Virus record (IMG/VR): IMGVR_UViG_3300032289_000968
Location: 1-36,053 of that record
From: a virus
Strand: one strand, 5' to 3'
DNA length: 36,053 nucleotides
The notes under the pieces were generated by a model. It was not told where the DNA came from, did no database searches, and worked only from the letters and a program-made list of their open reading frames with translations. Shown here piece by piece: positions 19,322 through 27,781 of this stretch. The position numbers were made by a program, and so were the translations under genes. Every line of letters begins with the position of its first letter. Position 1 is the stretch's first letter.

Positions 19322-19672
19322 ATGGACGACAGATTAAGCAAGGCTTTGGATTTTGCAAAGTTTAGAGAAACACTAGCAATACAAAGAAAAACACTCAAAG
19401 AAAAAATTGATTCAAAACTCACCTATGGGTACAATGGTGGCATCTTTAAGATTGACAGATCTTTAATTGCATTTGTAGAAATACTTATTTCAAAACAAAG
19501 AACTGCCGATGTTCCCTTAATTGATGCTAATGATAATCCTGTATTAGTTGATGATTTAGTAAAATTTCAAAATGAAATTTTAGATAGATATTTTACCGCT
19601 ACCTTTGAATATTTAAAAGAATATGAAAAGATCAAAAAAAGTCGTACAGTTGAAAAATTGTTGGATCTATGA
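19322..19672 (+). CDS. Conserved small phage protein, function unknown
   Basis: A 116-aa, mostly helical, charged protein (KALDFAKFRETLAIQRKTL, then KFQNEILDRYFTATFEYLKEYEK). A short central element YGYNGGIFKIDRSLIAF lies near residue 35. I recognise the general pattern from unannotated marine T4-like phage genes but cannot assign a function. The start is well supported by AGGGGA at 19311 and the late promoter upstream. Its stop overlaps the next start as ATGA, which couples it to the glycosyltransferase-like genes. It is the leader gene of the modification block and might be a small structural or regulatory protein rather than an enzyme. Confidence 0.75.
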   Translation: MDDRLSKALDFAKFRETLAIQRKTLKEKIDSKLTYGYNGGIFKIDRSLIAFVEILISKQRTADVPLIDANDNPVLVDDLVKFQNEILDRYFTATFEYLKEYEKIKKSRTVEKLLDL

Positions 19673-20529
19673 CCAAGGGCGTTTTAATATTTGCTCACAA
19701 CAGCACAGCCGTAGACTACGGTAAGCTGGCCATAATTGCAGGCGGCCTTGCCAAAAAACATCTTAAAGTACCTGTGTCTTTGGTAGCAGATACAGGCACA
19801 CTGGCCTGGCTGAAAGAATCAAAAAAAATTACAAAAGCTAAAAAAATCTTTGACAAGATTATATCAATAGACCTTCCCTATACAACAAATAATCGTAAAT
19901 TGCACGACGGGCTTCATTCTCAAACAATTCCATTTATAAATTCTAATAGATGCACTGCTTGGCAGCTATCGCCCTACGATACCACACTATTAATAGATTC
20001 TGATTTTTTAATTTTTTCAGATCAGTTAAATCAATACTGGGATATTGACTCGAGTGTAATGATAGCAGAAAGCATGAATGATCTACGGGGCGGCCGAGAA
20101 AAAATTTTAGATAAAAAAGTTTCTGAAACAGGAATACATCTTTTTTGGGCCACTACAGTAATGTTCAAAAAAAATAATGAAAGTAAATTTTTCTTTCAAC
20201 TAGTCGAATATATCAGAGACAACTATGCTTATTTTGCAGATCTTTTTAGATTTGATTCTAGACAATATAGAAATGATATAGCGTTTAGTGTAGCAAAACA
20301 TATTATTAACGGTTTTGAAACTACACAATCCTATACACTGCCTTCATTAACAACAGTATTTGATCAAGATGTATTAATTGATGTAGATCGCAACGGAAAA
20401 CTAACTATAACAACAGATTTTGAAAACTCTGGAAATTACATAGCGTCTACAGTGCAGAACACCGATATACACATAATGAATAAGCAGAGCATTTTGAGAC
20501 ACGCAGATTCTTTAATGAGGTTAATATGA
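19669..20529 (+). CDS. GT-A-type glycosyltransferase-like protein 1
   Basis: A 286-aa protein. The N-terminal strand (GVLIFAHNSTAVDYGKLA) starts a Rossmann-like nucleotide-sugar fold. SPYDTTLLIDSDFLIF at about residues 101-116 gives a DxD motif (D110, D112) at the end of a hydrophobic strand, the usual metal and nucleotide-sugar binding site of GT-A enzymes such as GT8. A conserved-looking HLFWATTVMFKKN follows. The next gene has the same layout (PFDYTVCLDADMLFL), so the two are paralogues. No transmembrane segment or signal peptide is seen, so it is probably cytoplasmic. The four-base ATGA overlaps at both ends indicate translational coupling. Donor and acceptor are unknown; modification of virion fibres or host glycans is inferred from context. 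Confidence 0.72.
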   Translation: MTKGVLIFAHNSTAVDYGKLAIIAGGLAKKHLKVPVSLVADTGTLAWLKESKKITKAKKIFDKIISIDLPYTTNNRKLHDGLHSQTIPFINSNRCTAWQLSPYDTTLLIDSDFLIFSDQLNQYWDIDSSVMIAESMNDLRGGREKILDKKVSETGIHLFWATTVMFKKNNESKFFFQLVEYIRDNYAYFADLFRFDSRQYRNDIAFSVAKHIINGFETTQSYTLPSLTTVFDQDVLIDVDRNGKLTITTDFENSGNYIASTVQNTDIHIMNKQSILRHADSLMRLI

Positions 20530-21362
20530 ATTTTGGTTATCTATTATTTGTTAAAACATCTCAGAACACAGATTATTTAAAGTTAGCGTATGCACTAGCA
20601 TTGAGTATTAAACATACTCAAAAGCCAGGATACGACAAAGTTGCATTAGTTATTGACGACCCTAGTCTCTTACAAAAATTAAATTCTGCTTGGATTTTTG
20701 ATCATGTTATTGAGTGGGGACAAGAGGACGGCTGGGATGGTCGCAGCTGGATGGACCATTTAACTCCTTTTGATTATACAGTATGTCTTGATGCAGATAT
20801 GTTATTTTTAAGAGACTACAGTCATTGGGTAGATTATTTTATTGAAAACACGGATTTGTATGTCTGTAACAAGTCGTACACATACCGTGATGAGATTGTT
20901 ACCAATAAGTTTTATAGAAAAACATTTGTTGAATCTGGCTTACCAGATCTTTATAGTTTTTATACTTTTTTCAAAAAAAATGATATGTCGTCAGAGTTTT
21001 TTACACTGGGTAGATATATTATAAAAAATCAAGATGTGTTTGCTAATCTATATTTAAAACATCGACCAAGCATAGTTGGTACTGATGAAGCATTTGCATT
21101 AGCAGCAAAAATTTTAGATATTCAAGATCAAATTTCTTATGAATTAGATTTTCCAAAAATAGTACATTTAAAACCCATGGTACAAAATTGGCCGTGGCAA
21201 TCAGATCGAGTAACGGATCATGTTGGATTTTACTTTAACGAAGAAGCTCAATTAAAAATAGGTAATTATAAACAAGATTCGATAATACACTATGTTGAAA
21301 AAGATCTAATGACAGACGAGTATATAAACATTTTAGAGGAATTAGTATGGAACAACAATTAA
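20526..21362 (+). CDS. GT-A-type glycosyltransferase-like protein 2
   Basis: A 278-aa paralogue of the preceding gene. It begins MNFGYLLFVKTSQNTDYLKLAYALALSIK, a typical first strand and helix. LTPFDYTVCLDADMLFLRD holds the DxD motif (D89, D91). Towards the C-terminus GTDEAFALAAK and IVHLKPMVQNW look like the acceptor or pyrophosphate-binding end of GT8-like enzymes. A GAGG ribosome site (20517-20520) sits inside the preceding gene, and the start overlaps its stop as ATGA. The downstream gene overlaps by 16 bases. No membrane anchor is apparent. The glycosyltransferase assignment rests on DxD and fold pattern; substrates cannot be read. Confidence 0.74.
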   Translation: MNFGYLLFVKTSQNTDYLKLAYALALSIKHTQKPGYDKVALVIDDPSLLQKLNSAWIFDHVIEWGQEDGWDGRSWMDHLTPFDYTVCLDADMLFLRDYSHWVDYFIENTDLYVCNKSYTYRDEIVTNKFYRKTFVESGLPDLYSFYTFFKKNDMSSEFFTLGRYIIKNQDVFANLYLKHRPSIVGTDEAFALAAKILDIQDQISYELDFPKIVHLKPMVQNWPWQSDRVTDHVGFYFNEEAQLKIGNYKQDSIIHYVEKDLMTDEYINILEELVWNNN

Positions 21363-21934
21363 TATTTGAAGACCTATATACTGATGACAAAAAAATAGAT
21401 TTCTATGCGTTTTACAATCAGACAGACGGTTCAGTATTTGAAATATTTCCAGGTCTTCCAACAACTACCGATAAAAAATTTGTTAAAGTTGATGCTGAAA
21501 TACTAGACAGTATAGAATCTGGACAGTCAAATATTTTTTCATACTATGTAGATATTAAAACACAAAACCCTCAATTACAGAAAAAAGAAAATTCCAATTT
21601 TGTTTTAACAAAGATTGACGATGTCTTGCACAGGGTTATTGAGAAAAAATGGTCTAAAATAAAAAAACCAGACGTACAAATAAAATATTCAAAAAAAAAT
21701 GAAGTACTAGAATTTAAAATTAATCCGTCTATTAAAAACATTCAATGGCCGGGCGAGCAAGAAATGATATTTTTAGTAACAGGGTATAACGACCCAAACA
21801 GTGTGAAACAAATGATTAGATTTACAGTTGATGAGTTAGCTAGCTTTCCGCAGATACATAAAATTAAATTGAGATCAAAATTTAGTATTTTTACACGCAG
21901 ACTGTTTACAAACTACACGTTGGAAATAAAATGA
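21347..21934 (+). CDS. Unrecognised 195-aa protein within the modification block
   Basis: A 195-aa, lysine-rich protein without a motif I recognise. The N-terminal third (EDLYTDDKKIDFYAFYNQTDGSVFEI) looks beta-rich. The middle has KKWSKIKKPDVQIKYSKKNEVLEFKI, and the C-terminus has a run of basic residues (KIKLRSKFSIFTRRLF). A strong AGAGGA ribosome site (21335-21340) supports the ATG. Overlaps of 16 bases upstream and four downstream tie it to the glycosyltransferase-like genes on both sides. It might be an accessory or substrate-binding partner of those enzymes, but nothing in the sequence proves this. It contains no cysteine, so an Fe-S role is unlikely. Confidence 0.7.
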   Translation: MEQQLIFEDLYTDDKKIDFYAFYNQTDGSVFEIFPGLPTTTDKKFVKVDAEILDSIESGQSNIFSYYVDIKTQNPQLQKKENSNFVLTKIDDVLHRVIEKKWSKIKKPDVQIKYSKKNEVLEFKINPSIKNIQWPGEQEMIFLVTGYNDPNSVKQMIRFTVDELASFPQIHKIKLRSKFSIFTRRLFTNYTLEIK

Positions 21935-22848
21935 AAATCATTGAATTTGATGTAATATTCCTCAGCTATGACGAACCAAATGCCGAGTTGCATTATGCTG
22001 ATTTATGCAATAAAGTGCCATGGGCTAAACGAGTACACGGAGTTAAAGGATCTGACCACGCTCATAAAGCCGCTGCAGAATTATCAGATACAGACTGGTT
22101 TGTAACTGTTGATGCTGATAATATAGTTGACAGCAGATTTTTTAATATTAATTTAGATATGAGAGATCCTAAGATACAGGTCTATGGATGGTGTGGTCGC
22201 AATGCAATTAACGGATTACGCTACGGCAACGGCGGATTAAAAATCTGGAAAAAAGACTTTGTGTTGAATATGAAAACACACGAAAACTCAGACAGCGATC
22301 GCGGCCAGGTAGATTTTTGTTGGGAAGATGGATATAAAAATTTTCCATTAACATTCAGTGAAAGTGTTATTACAGGATCACCATTTCAAGCATGGAGAGC
22401 AGGATTTCGTGAGGGTGTTAAGATGACCTTGCTTGACGGTGTCAAAGTTCCTCCTATGGAAATTAAAGAACGTATATGGTGGCACAATATTCATAGACTG
22501 CGTATGTGGTCAACTGTTGGTGCTCACGAAGAAAACGGAATTTATGCAGTATATGGTGCTAGACTAGGAACATGGATGGCCAATTGCACTGAGTGGAATT
22601 ATGTTGATGTTCGAGATTTTGAAATTCTTAGAGACATATGGAATCAATACGGTAAACCGTATGAAGATGTAAACGGCAACGGTCTAGTAGATGAGATTAA
22701 AAATTTAGGCGATAAAATAAAAATGGGTCTAGGATTAGAATGGCCTTTTCTTGATGCGCAGCAAAGTCAATATACTCTAGATTTATACAACGAGACCATG
22801 AATCTTAATGACACTTACTTTAGGATGCCGGTGCCTGCAGATGTATGA
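21931..22848 (+). CDS. GT-A/GT2-like glycosyltransferase-like protein 3
   Basis: A 305-aa protein. DVIFLSYDEPNAELHYADL opens the fold, then RVHGVKGSDHAHKAAAE leads to WFVTVDADN, with a DxD motif at D61 and D63. This is a different type from the two DxD proteins upstream and is the clear paralogue of the C-terminal part of the next gene (shared RVHGVKG, AH.AAA.L, DAD, INGLRYG.GG.K). The second half has several Trp/His-rich segments (IWWHNIHRLRMWSTVGAHEENG) whose role I cannot assign. It is coupled to its neighbours by a 4-base overlap upstream and an 8-base overlap downstream. The GT-A assignment is moderate; the family seems poorly characterised. Confidence 0.65.
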   Translation: MKIIEFDVIFLSYDEPNAELHYADLCNKVPWAKRVHGVKGSDHAHKAAAELSDTDWFVTVDADNIVDSRFFNINLDMRDPKIQVYGWCGRNAINGLRYGNGGLKIWKKDFVLNMKTHENSDSDRGQVDFCWEDGYKNFPLTFSESVITGSPFQAWRAGFREGVKMTLLDGVKVPPMEIKERIWWHNIHRLRMWSTVGAHEENGIYAVYGARLGTWMANCTEWNYVDVRDFEILRDIWNQYGKPYEDVNGNGLVDEIKNLGDKIKMGLGLEWPFLDAQQSQYTLDLYNETMNLNDTYFRMPVPADV

Positions 22849-23908
22849 TATTTTTTATGTGTCTAAAACTACTGGAAATGACACAGACTGGGCCGCAGTT
22901 AAGTCTAAGTACTCAACGGCTCAGCGCCTATCAAACATAGAATCATTTGATCAAATTAAGTCTAGAGCATTTACCAAAATGTTTTGGGTTATTTGGGATG
23001 ATATAATTTTAAACGACTCGTTTGATCTATTAGAATACGCAGCAACAAAGTGGGATGATCAATATGTTCACGTATTTAAAAATGGTGAGCATTATGACGG
23101 TGTAGTATTATTTTCTAAAAATATAATCATAAGCAAGAAAGAATTTGATCATAGATTTTTCATGAATAAAAAAGAATTAGATATAATAGCAAGTAATCCT
23201 AAGCCGTATGATGTTGTTTTTATAAGTTATAATGAATCAAATGCTGATATTAATTATGAAAATTTAAAATTAAAAAGACCCGATGCTAAACGAGTACACG
23301 GAGTAAAAGGAATTCATAATGCTCACATAGCGGCAGCAAAATTAGCAACAACTGAAATGTTTTGGGTTGTTGATGCTGATGCAGAATTAGTAGACGATTT
23401 TAATTTTGAAATAACATATTTCCCGCACTATGATGTAGGAAATCGGTCAACACAAATTTCAACAGTTCATGTATGGTTGGGACAAAATCCCATTAATAAT
23501 TTAGTATATGGGTACGGTGGAGTTAAATTATTACCTAGAACACTTACAATTAATATGGATACAATGTCATCAGATATGACAACATCTATAAGTAAAAATT
23601 TTAAAGCAATAAATCAAGTTTCAAACATTACAGTATTTAATACCGATCCTTTCAATACATGGAAATCAGCATTTAGAGAATGCGTTAAACTGAGTAGTAG
23701 AGCCATTGATCGTCAAAACGAAGAAGAAACTTCTCGTAGATTAGACATCTGGTGCAGTCTAGGAGCCGAAAAGTTGTTTGGAAAAGAAGCCATACAGGGA
23801 GCCAACCTAGGCAGATTGTACGGTGAAACACATAAAGGAAACATCGAAGCATTGATAAAAATTAATGACTTTGATTGGCTCAAAGGAATGTTCGACAATG
23901 TCAAGTGA
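22841..23908 (+). CDS. Glycosyltransferase-like protein 4 with degenerate N-terminal duplicate
   Basis: 355 aa from the ATG at 22841. An upstream in-frame ATG at 22808 would add 11 residues lying wholly inside the previous gene and is less likely; MYDIFYVS aligns naturally as a domain start. The catalytic-like half begins at residue 122 (YDVVFISYNESNADINYENL), with RVHGVKG and FWVVDADAEL (DxD D178, D180), paralogous to the preceding gene. Residues 1-110 repeat the pattern in worn form: YDIFYVS aligns with YDVVFIS and FWVIWDD with FWVVDAD. So the first Asp of DxD is Trp52 in this copy. The N-terminal half therefore looks like a non-catalytic duplicate. No signal or membrane segment is seen. 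The 3' end overlaps the first radical-SAM gene by 11 bases. Confidence 0.65.
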   Translation: MYDIFYVSKTTGNDTDWAAVKSKYSTAQRLSNIESFDQIKSRAFTKMFWVIWDDIILNDSFDLLEYAATKWDDQYVHVFKNGEHYDGVVLFSKNIIISKKEFDHRFFMNKKELDIIASNPKPYDVVFISYNESNADINYENLKLKRPDAKRVHGVKGIHNAHIAAAKLATTEMFWVVDADAELVDDFNFEITYFPHYDVGNRSTQISTVHVWLGQNPINNLVYGYGGVKLLPRTLTINMDTMSSDMTTSISKNFKAINQVSNITVFNTDPFNTWKSAFRECVKLSSRAIDRQNEEETSRRLDIWCSLGAEKLFGKEAIQGANLGRLYGETHKGNIEALIKINDFDWLKGMFDNVK

Positions 23909-25253
23909 AGAACAAAAATATAAAAAAGTTATTGAAATTTTAAACTCTGTCAGCCCTAGTTTTTGTCTAGCAAAATGGCATCAACTGACACTATACCTAC
24001 AAAATGGATTTAATCATAGTTGTCACCATCCAAGTCCTCACAAGGTTTCTCTATCAGAGTTAGAAACAAACCACAAGGCGTTGCATAATACACAATATAA
24101 AAAACAACAGATGCAAAAGATGCTAGACGGAGAACGACCTAGCGAGTGTGATTATTGTTGGAAGGCCGAAGATGCTGGACATATAAGTGATAGAGTATAC
24201 AAGAGTGCCTCGGCCTGGGCAAAAATAAATTTTGAGTCTGTTATAGAAAACAAAACTAAAGATGTCAACCCTGCATATTTAGAAGTTAGTTTTAGTAATG
24301 CCTGTAATTTTAAATGTGCATATTGCAGTCCGGATTTAAGCAGTCAATGGTTTGAAGAAATACACAGTCACGGACCGTATCCGACATCAAACAGATATAA
24401 TAATTTTGATTGGTTTAAACAAATAGGAAAAATGCCTATCCCAATCAAGGAACATAATCCGTATGTAGAAGCATTTTGGAAATGGTGGCCTGAGATGTAT
24501 GAAGATCTGCATACACTAAGATTAACTGGCGGCGAACCCCTATTAAGTAAAGATGCATGGAAGATGTTGGATTACATTGAATCAACTCCTAACACCAATC
24601 TAGTGTTTGCTCTTAATACCAATCTATGTGTTCCTGACAATTTAATAGACAGACTAATACCTAAAATTCAAAATATTTCTAGAGATTCTAAAGAGTTTCA
24701 ATTTTTTACCAGCGGGGAAGCAACAGGGGCAGCTGGGGAATATATAAGATACGGACTTGATTATAATCAGTGGACTAATAATTTAGAAAAGATTCTAGAC
24801 AATACAAACGTAATTGTCGCAATTATGACCACAGTTAATCTAACAAGTATAACTACATATACAGACTTTATACGATATATTCTTGATCTTCGTGGAAAAT
24901 ACAACAAGGGAGCAACATTTAATAAAGTACAGTTCATGACTAATTTTTTACGCTATCCTGAATTCTTATCATTGACTTTGTTAGATCAAAAAAACAAAGA
25001 TTTATTTACAAAAGATGTAGAAAATTTAATCAAAGAAAGAGGAGTTTGGGACGGGTATGCTACCTTAACATTTTCTGAAGTTGATCAATTGAAGCGTATG
25101 ATCGATTATATGAATGTTACTGATACCAATCAAACACAATTAAGAAAAGATTTTGCTACATTTATTACTGAATACGATCAAAGACGCAATACAGACTTTA
25201 ACAAAACATTCCCAACCCTAACAGAATTTTATCAATTATGCCAACAAACATAA
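23898..25253 (+). CDS. Radical SAM enzyme 1, N-terminal twitch type
   Basis: 451 aa from ATG 23898, which has an AAGGA ribosome site at 23883-23887. The earlier ATG at 23865 would overlap the upstream gene by 44 bases. The radical-SAM motif CNFKCAYC (C136, C140, C143) binds the catalytic [4Fe-4S] cluster, and GGEP at 211-214 binds the SAM amino group. Before the core, C23, C42 and the C84-x2-C87 pair form a twitch-like domain expected to hold an auxiliary cluster. In most SPASM/twitch enzymes this domain is C-terminal, but N-terminal-twitch radical SAM proteins are a known uncharacterised class. Relatives modify peptides, proteins or sugars. Spacing of all seven cysteines closely matches enzyme 2. 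It overlaps the next gene by 16 bases. Substrate unknown. Confidence 0.85.
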   Translation: MSSEEQKYKKVIEILNSVSPSFCLAKWHQLTLYLQNGFNHSCHHPSPHKVSLSELETNHKALHNTQYKKQQMQKMLDGERPSECDYCWKAEDAGHISDRVYKSASAWAKINFESVIENKTKDVNPAYLEVSFSNACNFKCAYCSPDLSSQWFEEIHSHGPYPTSNRYNNFDWFKQIGKMPIPIKEHNPYVEAFWKWWPEMYEDLHTLRLTGGEPLLSKDAWKMLDYIESTPNTNLVFALNTNLCVPDNLIDRLIPKIQNISRDSKEFQFFTSGEATGAAGEYIRYGLDYNQWTNNLEKILDNTNVIVAIMTTVNLTSITTYTDFIRYILDLRGKYNKGATFNKVQFMTNFLRYPEFLSLTLLDQKNKDLFTKDVENLIKERGVWDGYATLTFSEVDQLKRMIDYMNVTDTNQTQLRKDFATFITEYDQRRNTDFNKTFPTLTEFYQLCQQT

Positions 25254-26566
25254 AACGAACAATCGAAATCATAAATGAAATTAGCCCTAGTTTTTGTGCG
25301 GCTAAGTGGTATAATGCTACAATATGGTTAGGTAACGGAAGAACCGCAAGCTGTCATTTGCCACCGGCCCATAGCATCTCAGTATCAGAGATTATGAAAA
25401 ATCCTAGTGCATTACATAACACTGCTTTTAAAAAAGATCGAAGATTGGAAATGTTAACAGGCAAACGCAGCAATGAATGTGCCTATTGTTGGACAGTTGA
25501 GGACAACGCTGAGCCTAATATCTATAGTGATCGCGTATATAAAACTCGAATTTATCAGGAAACTGAAATACTGCAATTATCTAAACTAGATCCCCAGGCA
25601 GATATTGATCCTAAGACATTAGAAATTAGTTTTGATAATTTATGCAATCTAAGTTGTACTTATTGCAACTCGGAATTTAGTACCACGTGGGCCAGCGATA
25701 TTAAAGTCAATGGTCCTTATACAGATTTAAAAACAACCGGCGGTGGCGCATTTCAGAACGCAGGCGATAACGCATTGCCCTACGGCATTAAAAACGAAGA
25801 TAACCCTTACATAGAGGCATTTTTTAAATGGTTTCATAGTAGTCTCAAAACTAATTTGCAAGAACTACGCATCACCGGAGGCGAGCCTACACGCAGTCCT
25901 TGGTTTTGGAAACTACTAGACGAATGTCAAGACACAAACTTCGATTTTGCTGTTAACAGCAATCTCATAATGGATGAGGTAAAATTAAATCAACTTATTT
26001 CAGCTAGTAAAAAATTTAAGAAATTTGATTTGTACACTAGCGGTGAGGGATATGGTGCTCATGCAGAGTTTATTAGATGGGGATTAGATTATAATTTGTG
26101 GAGAAGCAATTTAATACGATTTGCCAACGAAGGTCAATACAGCATGATACACGTAATGATGACCATTAGTGCATTAAGTATTTGGTCGATAACAGAGTTT
26201 ATGACAGACATATTAGAATTACGAAAAAAGTTTAATGGTCATCAATTTCATATGAGCCTTAATCTAGTTCGATTTCCTAGTTTTCAAAATTTAAATGTCT
26301 TGCCAGAGAATCTGAAACAAGCACAAGCAGATAAAATTCAAACTTGGCTAAGTAATGCTGTTGGGCTTAGTTCTTCCGAAACTAATCAAATAGAAAGAAT
26401 TATAGCATATCTTCGTAACGTTAATAGAAGCCAAGAAGATACCGATAGTAAGGAAAATAAGCAACACGATTTGAAAAGTTTTACACGTCAATACGCTGAT
26501 AGAAAAAATGTTAATCTGTCTACCGTGTTTCCAACAGAATTTATAGAATGGTTTAATACAATATGA
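25238..26566 (+). CDS. Radical SAM enzyme 2, N-terminal twitch type
   Basis: 442 aa. Closest to enzyme 1: both begin with a helix ending in I.PSFC.AKW, have an NG...SCH segment, then S.LHNT..KK and ECxYCW. Auxiliary-type cysteines are C20, C39, C81 and C84. The radical-SAM triad is C136, C140, C143 in CNLSCTYC, at the same residue numbers as in enzyme 1. RITGGEP places GGEP at 214-217. After that, LYTSGEGYGAHAEFIRWGLDYNLW parallels FFTSGEATGAAGEYIRYGLDYNQW of enzyme 1. The ATG lies 16 bases inside the previous gene without a clear ribosome site, suggesting translational coupling. The C-terminus VFPTEFIEWFNTI resembles that of enzyme 3. The class is secure; the reaction and substrate are not. 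Confidence 0.85.
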   Translation: MPTNIKRTIEIINEISPSFCAAKWYNATIWLGNGRTASCHLPPAHSISVSEIMKNPSALHNTAFKKDRRLEMLTGKRSNECAYCWTVEDNAEPNIYSDRVYKTRIYQETEILQLSKLDPQADIDPKTLEISFDNLCNLSCTYCNSEFSTTWASDIKVNGPYTDLKTTGGGAFQNAGDNALPYGIKNEDNPYIEAFFKWFHSSLKTNLQELRITGGEPTRSPWFWKLLDECQDTNFDFAVNSNLIMDEVKLNQLISASKKFKKFDLYTSGEGYGAHAEFIRWGLDYNLWRSNLIRFANEGQYSMIHVMMTISALSIWSITEFMTDILELRKKFNGHQFHMSLNLVRFPSFQNLNVLPENLKQAQADKIQTWLSNAVGLSSSETNQIERIIAYLRNVNRSQEDTDSKENKQHDLKSFTRQYADRKNVNLSTVFPTEFIEWFNTI

Positions 26567-26570
26567 GTAA
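26546..26570 (+). repeat. Direct repeat at radical-SAM gene junction, copy 1
   Basis: 25 bases spanning the end of radical SAM gene 2 and the ATGA start of gene 3. It matches 27757-27781 at 24 of 25 positions. The match covers the shared C-terminal EWF.TI codons and the overlapping stop/start, as expected if gene 3 or 4 arose by tandem duplication or if the junction recombines. Confidence 0.7.
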
Positions 26571-27777
26571 AGATAACTTTTGCATAGTACCGTGGATACA
26601 TCTTAATACAGAGCCTAACGGGCGTGTCAAGCCCTGCTGTGCGTATCTTGGAGAAGAGTTTGGAAACTTAAAAGACGCCACTCTTGAAGATATATGGAAT
26701 AACCGCCATATGAAATCAATGCGTAGAAGTTTTTTAAAAAATGAAATACCAAACGGCTGTTTAACCTGTACTAAAAAAGAAGACAGCGGTGGAGTAAGCT
26801 ATCGTATGGCAGTTACAGACCGATTCAAACATCACATTGAAAAAGCTAAAAGTAATACATTATCCGACGGCACTTACGAGATATTTGAGATAGTATTTTG
26901 GGATTTTAGATTTAGTAATATCTGTAATTTTAAATGCCGTATGTGTGGGCATGGGAGCAGTAGTGCATGGTGGGATGACTTTACTCCAGAGGAAAAGAAA
27001 AATAAAGTAAAATTTCTAGACAGTTCTTATCACGGTGTCGATCTAATGAAATATGTAGATCAATTTATTGATGACGTTGAAGAAATTTATTTTGCTGGTG
27101 GCGAGCCGTTGATGATGCCTGAGCATTATCAAATCTTAGACAAACTAATTGCCAAAGAGAGATATGATGTATTCTTACGCTATAATACAAACATGAGCAC
27201 TCTCAAATATAAGCAGTACGATTTAATTGACATCTGGAAACGGTTTAAAGATATTAGGATCTTTGCCAGCATTGACGGAATTGATGCTAGTGCAGAATAT
27301 AGTAGATCTGGAACTAATTGGCCTCGGGTACAGGAAAATCTAAAACTACTAGTAGAATCTAAAATTGAATATGTTGTATCAGCCACACTAAATATTTTCA
27401 GTGTGTTCAATATTACTCAGCTGATAGATCGTGTAATAGATTTAAAAATGACACCTAGAAAAATGTTGGTAAGCCATGTTAACCAGCCAATACATTATTC
27501 AACATTAATTTTACCAGATGATTTAAAAGAAAAAATAAGATCACAACTAGATCAACATTTAGAAAAAATAACACCAATAGTAACCGAAGAAGAAAGACGA
27601 TGGATAGTAAATCTTTATAATGAAATTAAATTTTATTTAAACTCAACACTATCACCGGTTGAAATCAGGGAAATACAAAAGAAATTTAAAGCCGATACCA
27701 TCAAGTTAGATGCTATCAGAAAAGAAGATGTAAGAGTTGCCGTTCCTGAACTAGCTGAATGGTTTGATACAATATGA
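26563..27777 (+). CDS. Radical SAM enzyme 3, N-terminal twitch type
   Basis: 404 aa. The N-terminus is a compact twitch domain: FCIVPWIHL (C7), KPCC (C25, C26), DIWN, then NGCLTCTKKE (C66, C69). This CxxPWxH...CC...CxxC layout is that of N-terminal-twitch radical SAM proteins. The core motif CNFKCRMC (C121, C125, C128) is followed by GGEPLMM (GGEP 179-182) and a FASIDGIDASAEYSR segment typical of radical-SAM barrels of the SPASM kind. It belongs to a different subgroup from enzymes 1 and 2 and is nearer to enzyme 4. It overlaps both neighbours by four bases (ATGA). Likely a cytoplasmic iron-sulphur enzyme that modifies a peptide, protein or sugar; no precursor peptide is seen nearby. Confidence 0.87.
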   Translation: MSKDNFCIVPWIHLNTEPNGRVKPCCAYLGEEFGNLKDATLEDIWNNRHMKSMRRSFLKNEIPNGCLTCTKKEDSGGVSYRMAVTDRFKHHIEKAKSNTLSDGTYEIFEIVFWDFRFSNICNFKCRMCGHGSSSAWWDDFTPEEKKNKVKFLDSSYHGVDLMKYVDQFIDDVEEIYFAGGEPLMMPEHYQILDKLIAKERYDVFLRYNTNMSTLKYKQYDLIDIWKRFKDIRIFASIDGIDASAEYSRSGTNWPRVQENLKLLVESKIEYVVSATLNIFSVFNITQLIDRVIDLKMTPRKMLVSHVNQPIHYSTLILPDDLKEKIRSQLDQHLEKITPIVTEEERRWIVNLYNEIKFYLNSTLSPVEIREIQKKFKADTIKLDAIRKEDVRVAVPELAEWFDTI

Positions 27778-27781
27778 GTAA
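27757..27781 (+). repeat. Direct repeat at radical-SAM gene junction, copy 2
   Basis: Partner of 26546-26570, differing at one base. It spans the end of radical SAM gene 3 and the ATGA start of gene 4. Confidence 0.7.

Noticed and set aside
22808-22840. Upstream ATG extending glycosyltransferase-like protein 4 by 11 residues
   Set aside because: The added residues lie wholly inside the previous gene, and the domain alignment begins at the ATG at 22841.
23865-23897. Upstream ATG extending radical SAM enzyme 1
   Set aside because: The ATG at 23898 has an AAGGA ribosome site and a small overlap; the earlier one would overlap the previous gene by 44 bases.
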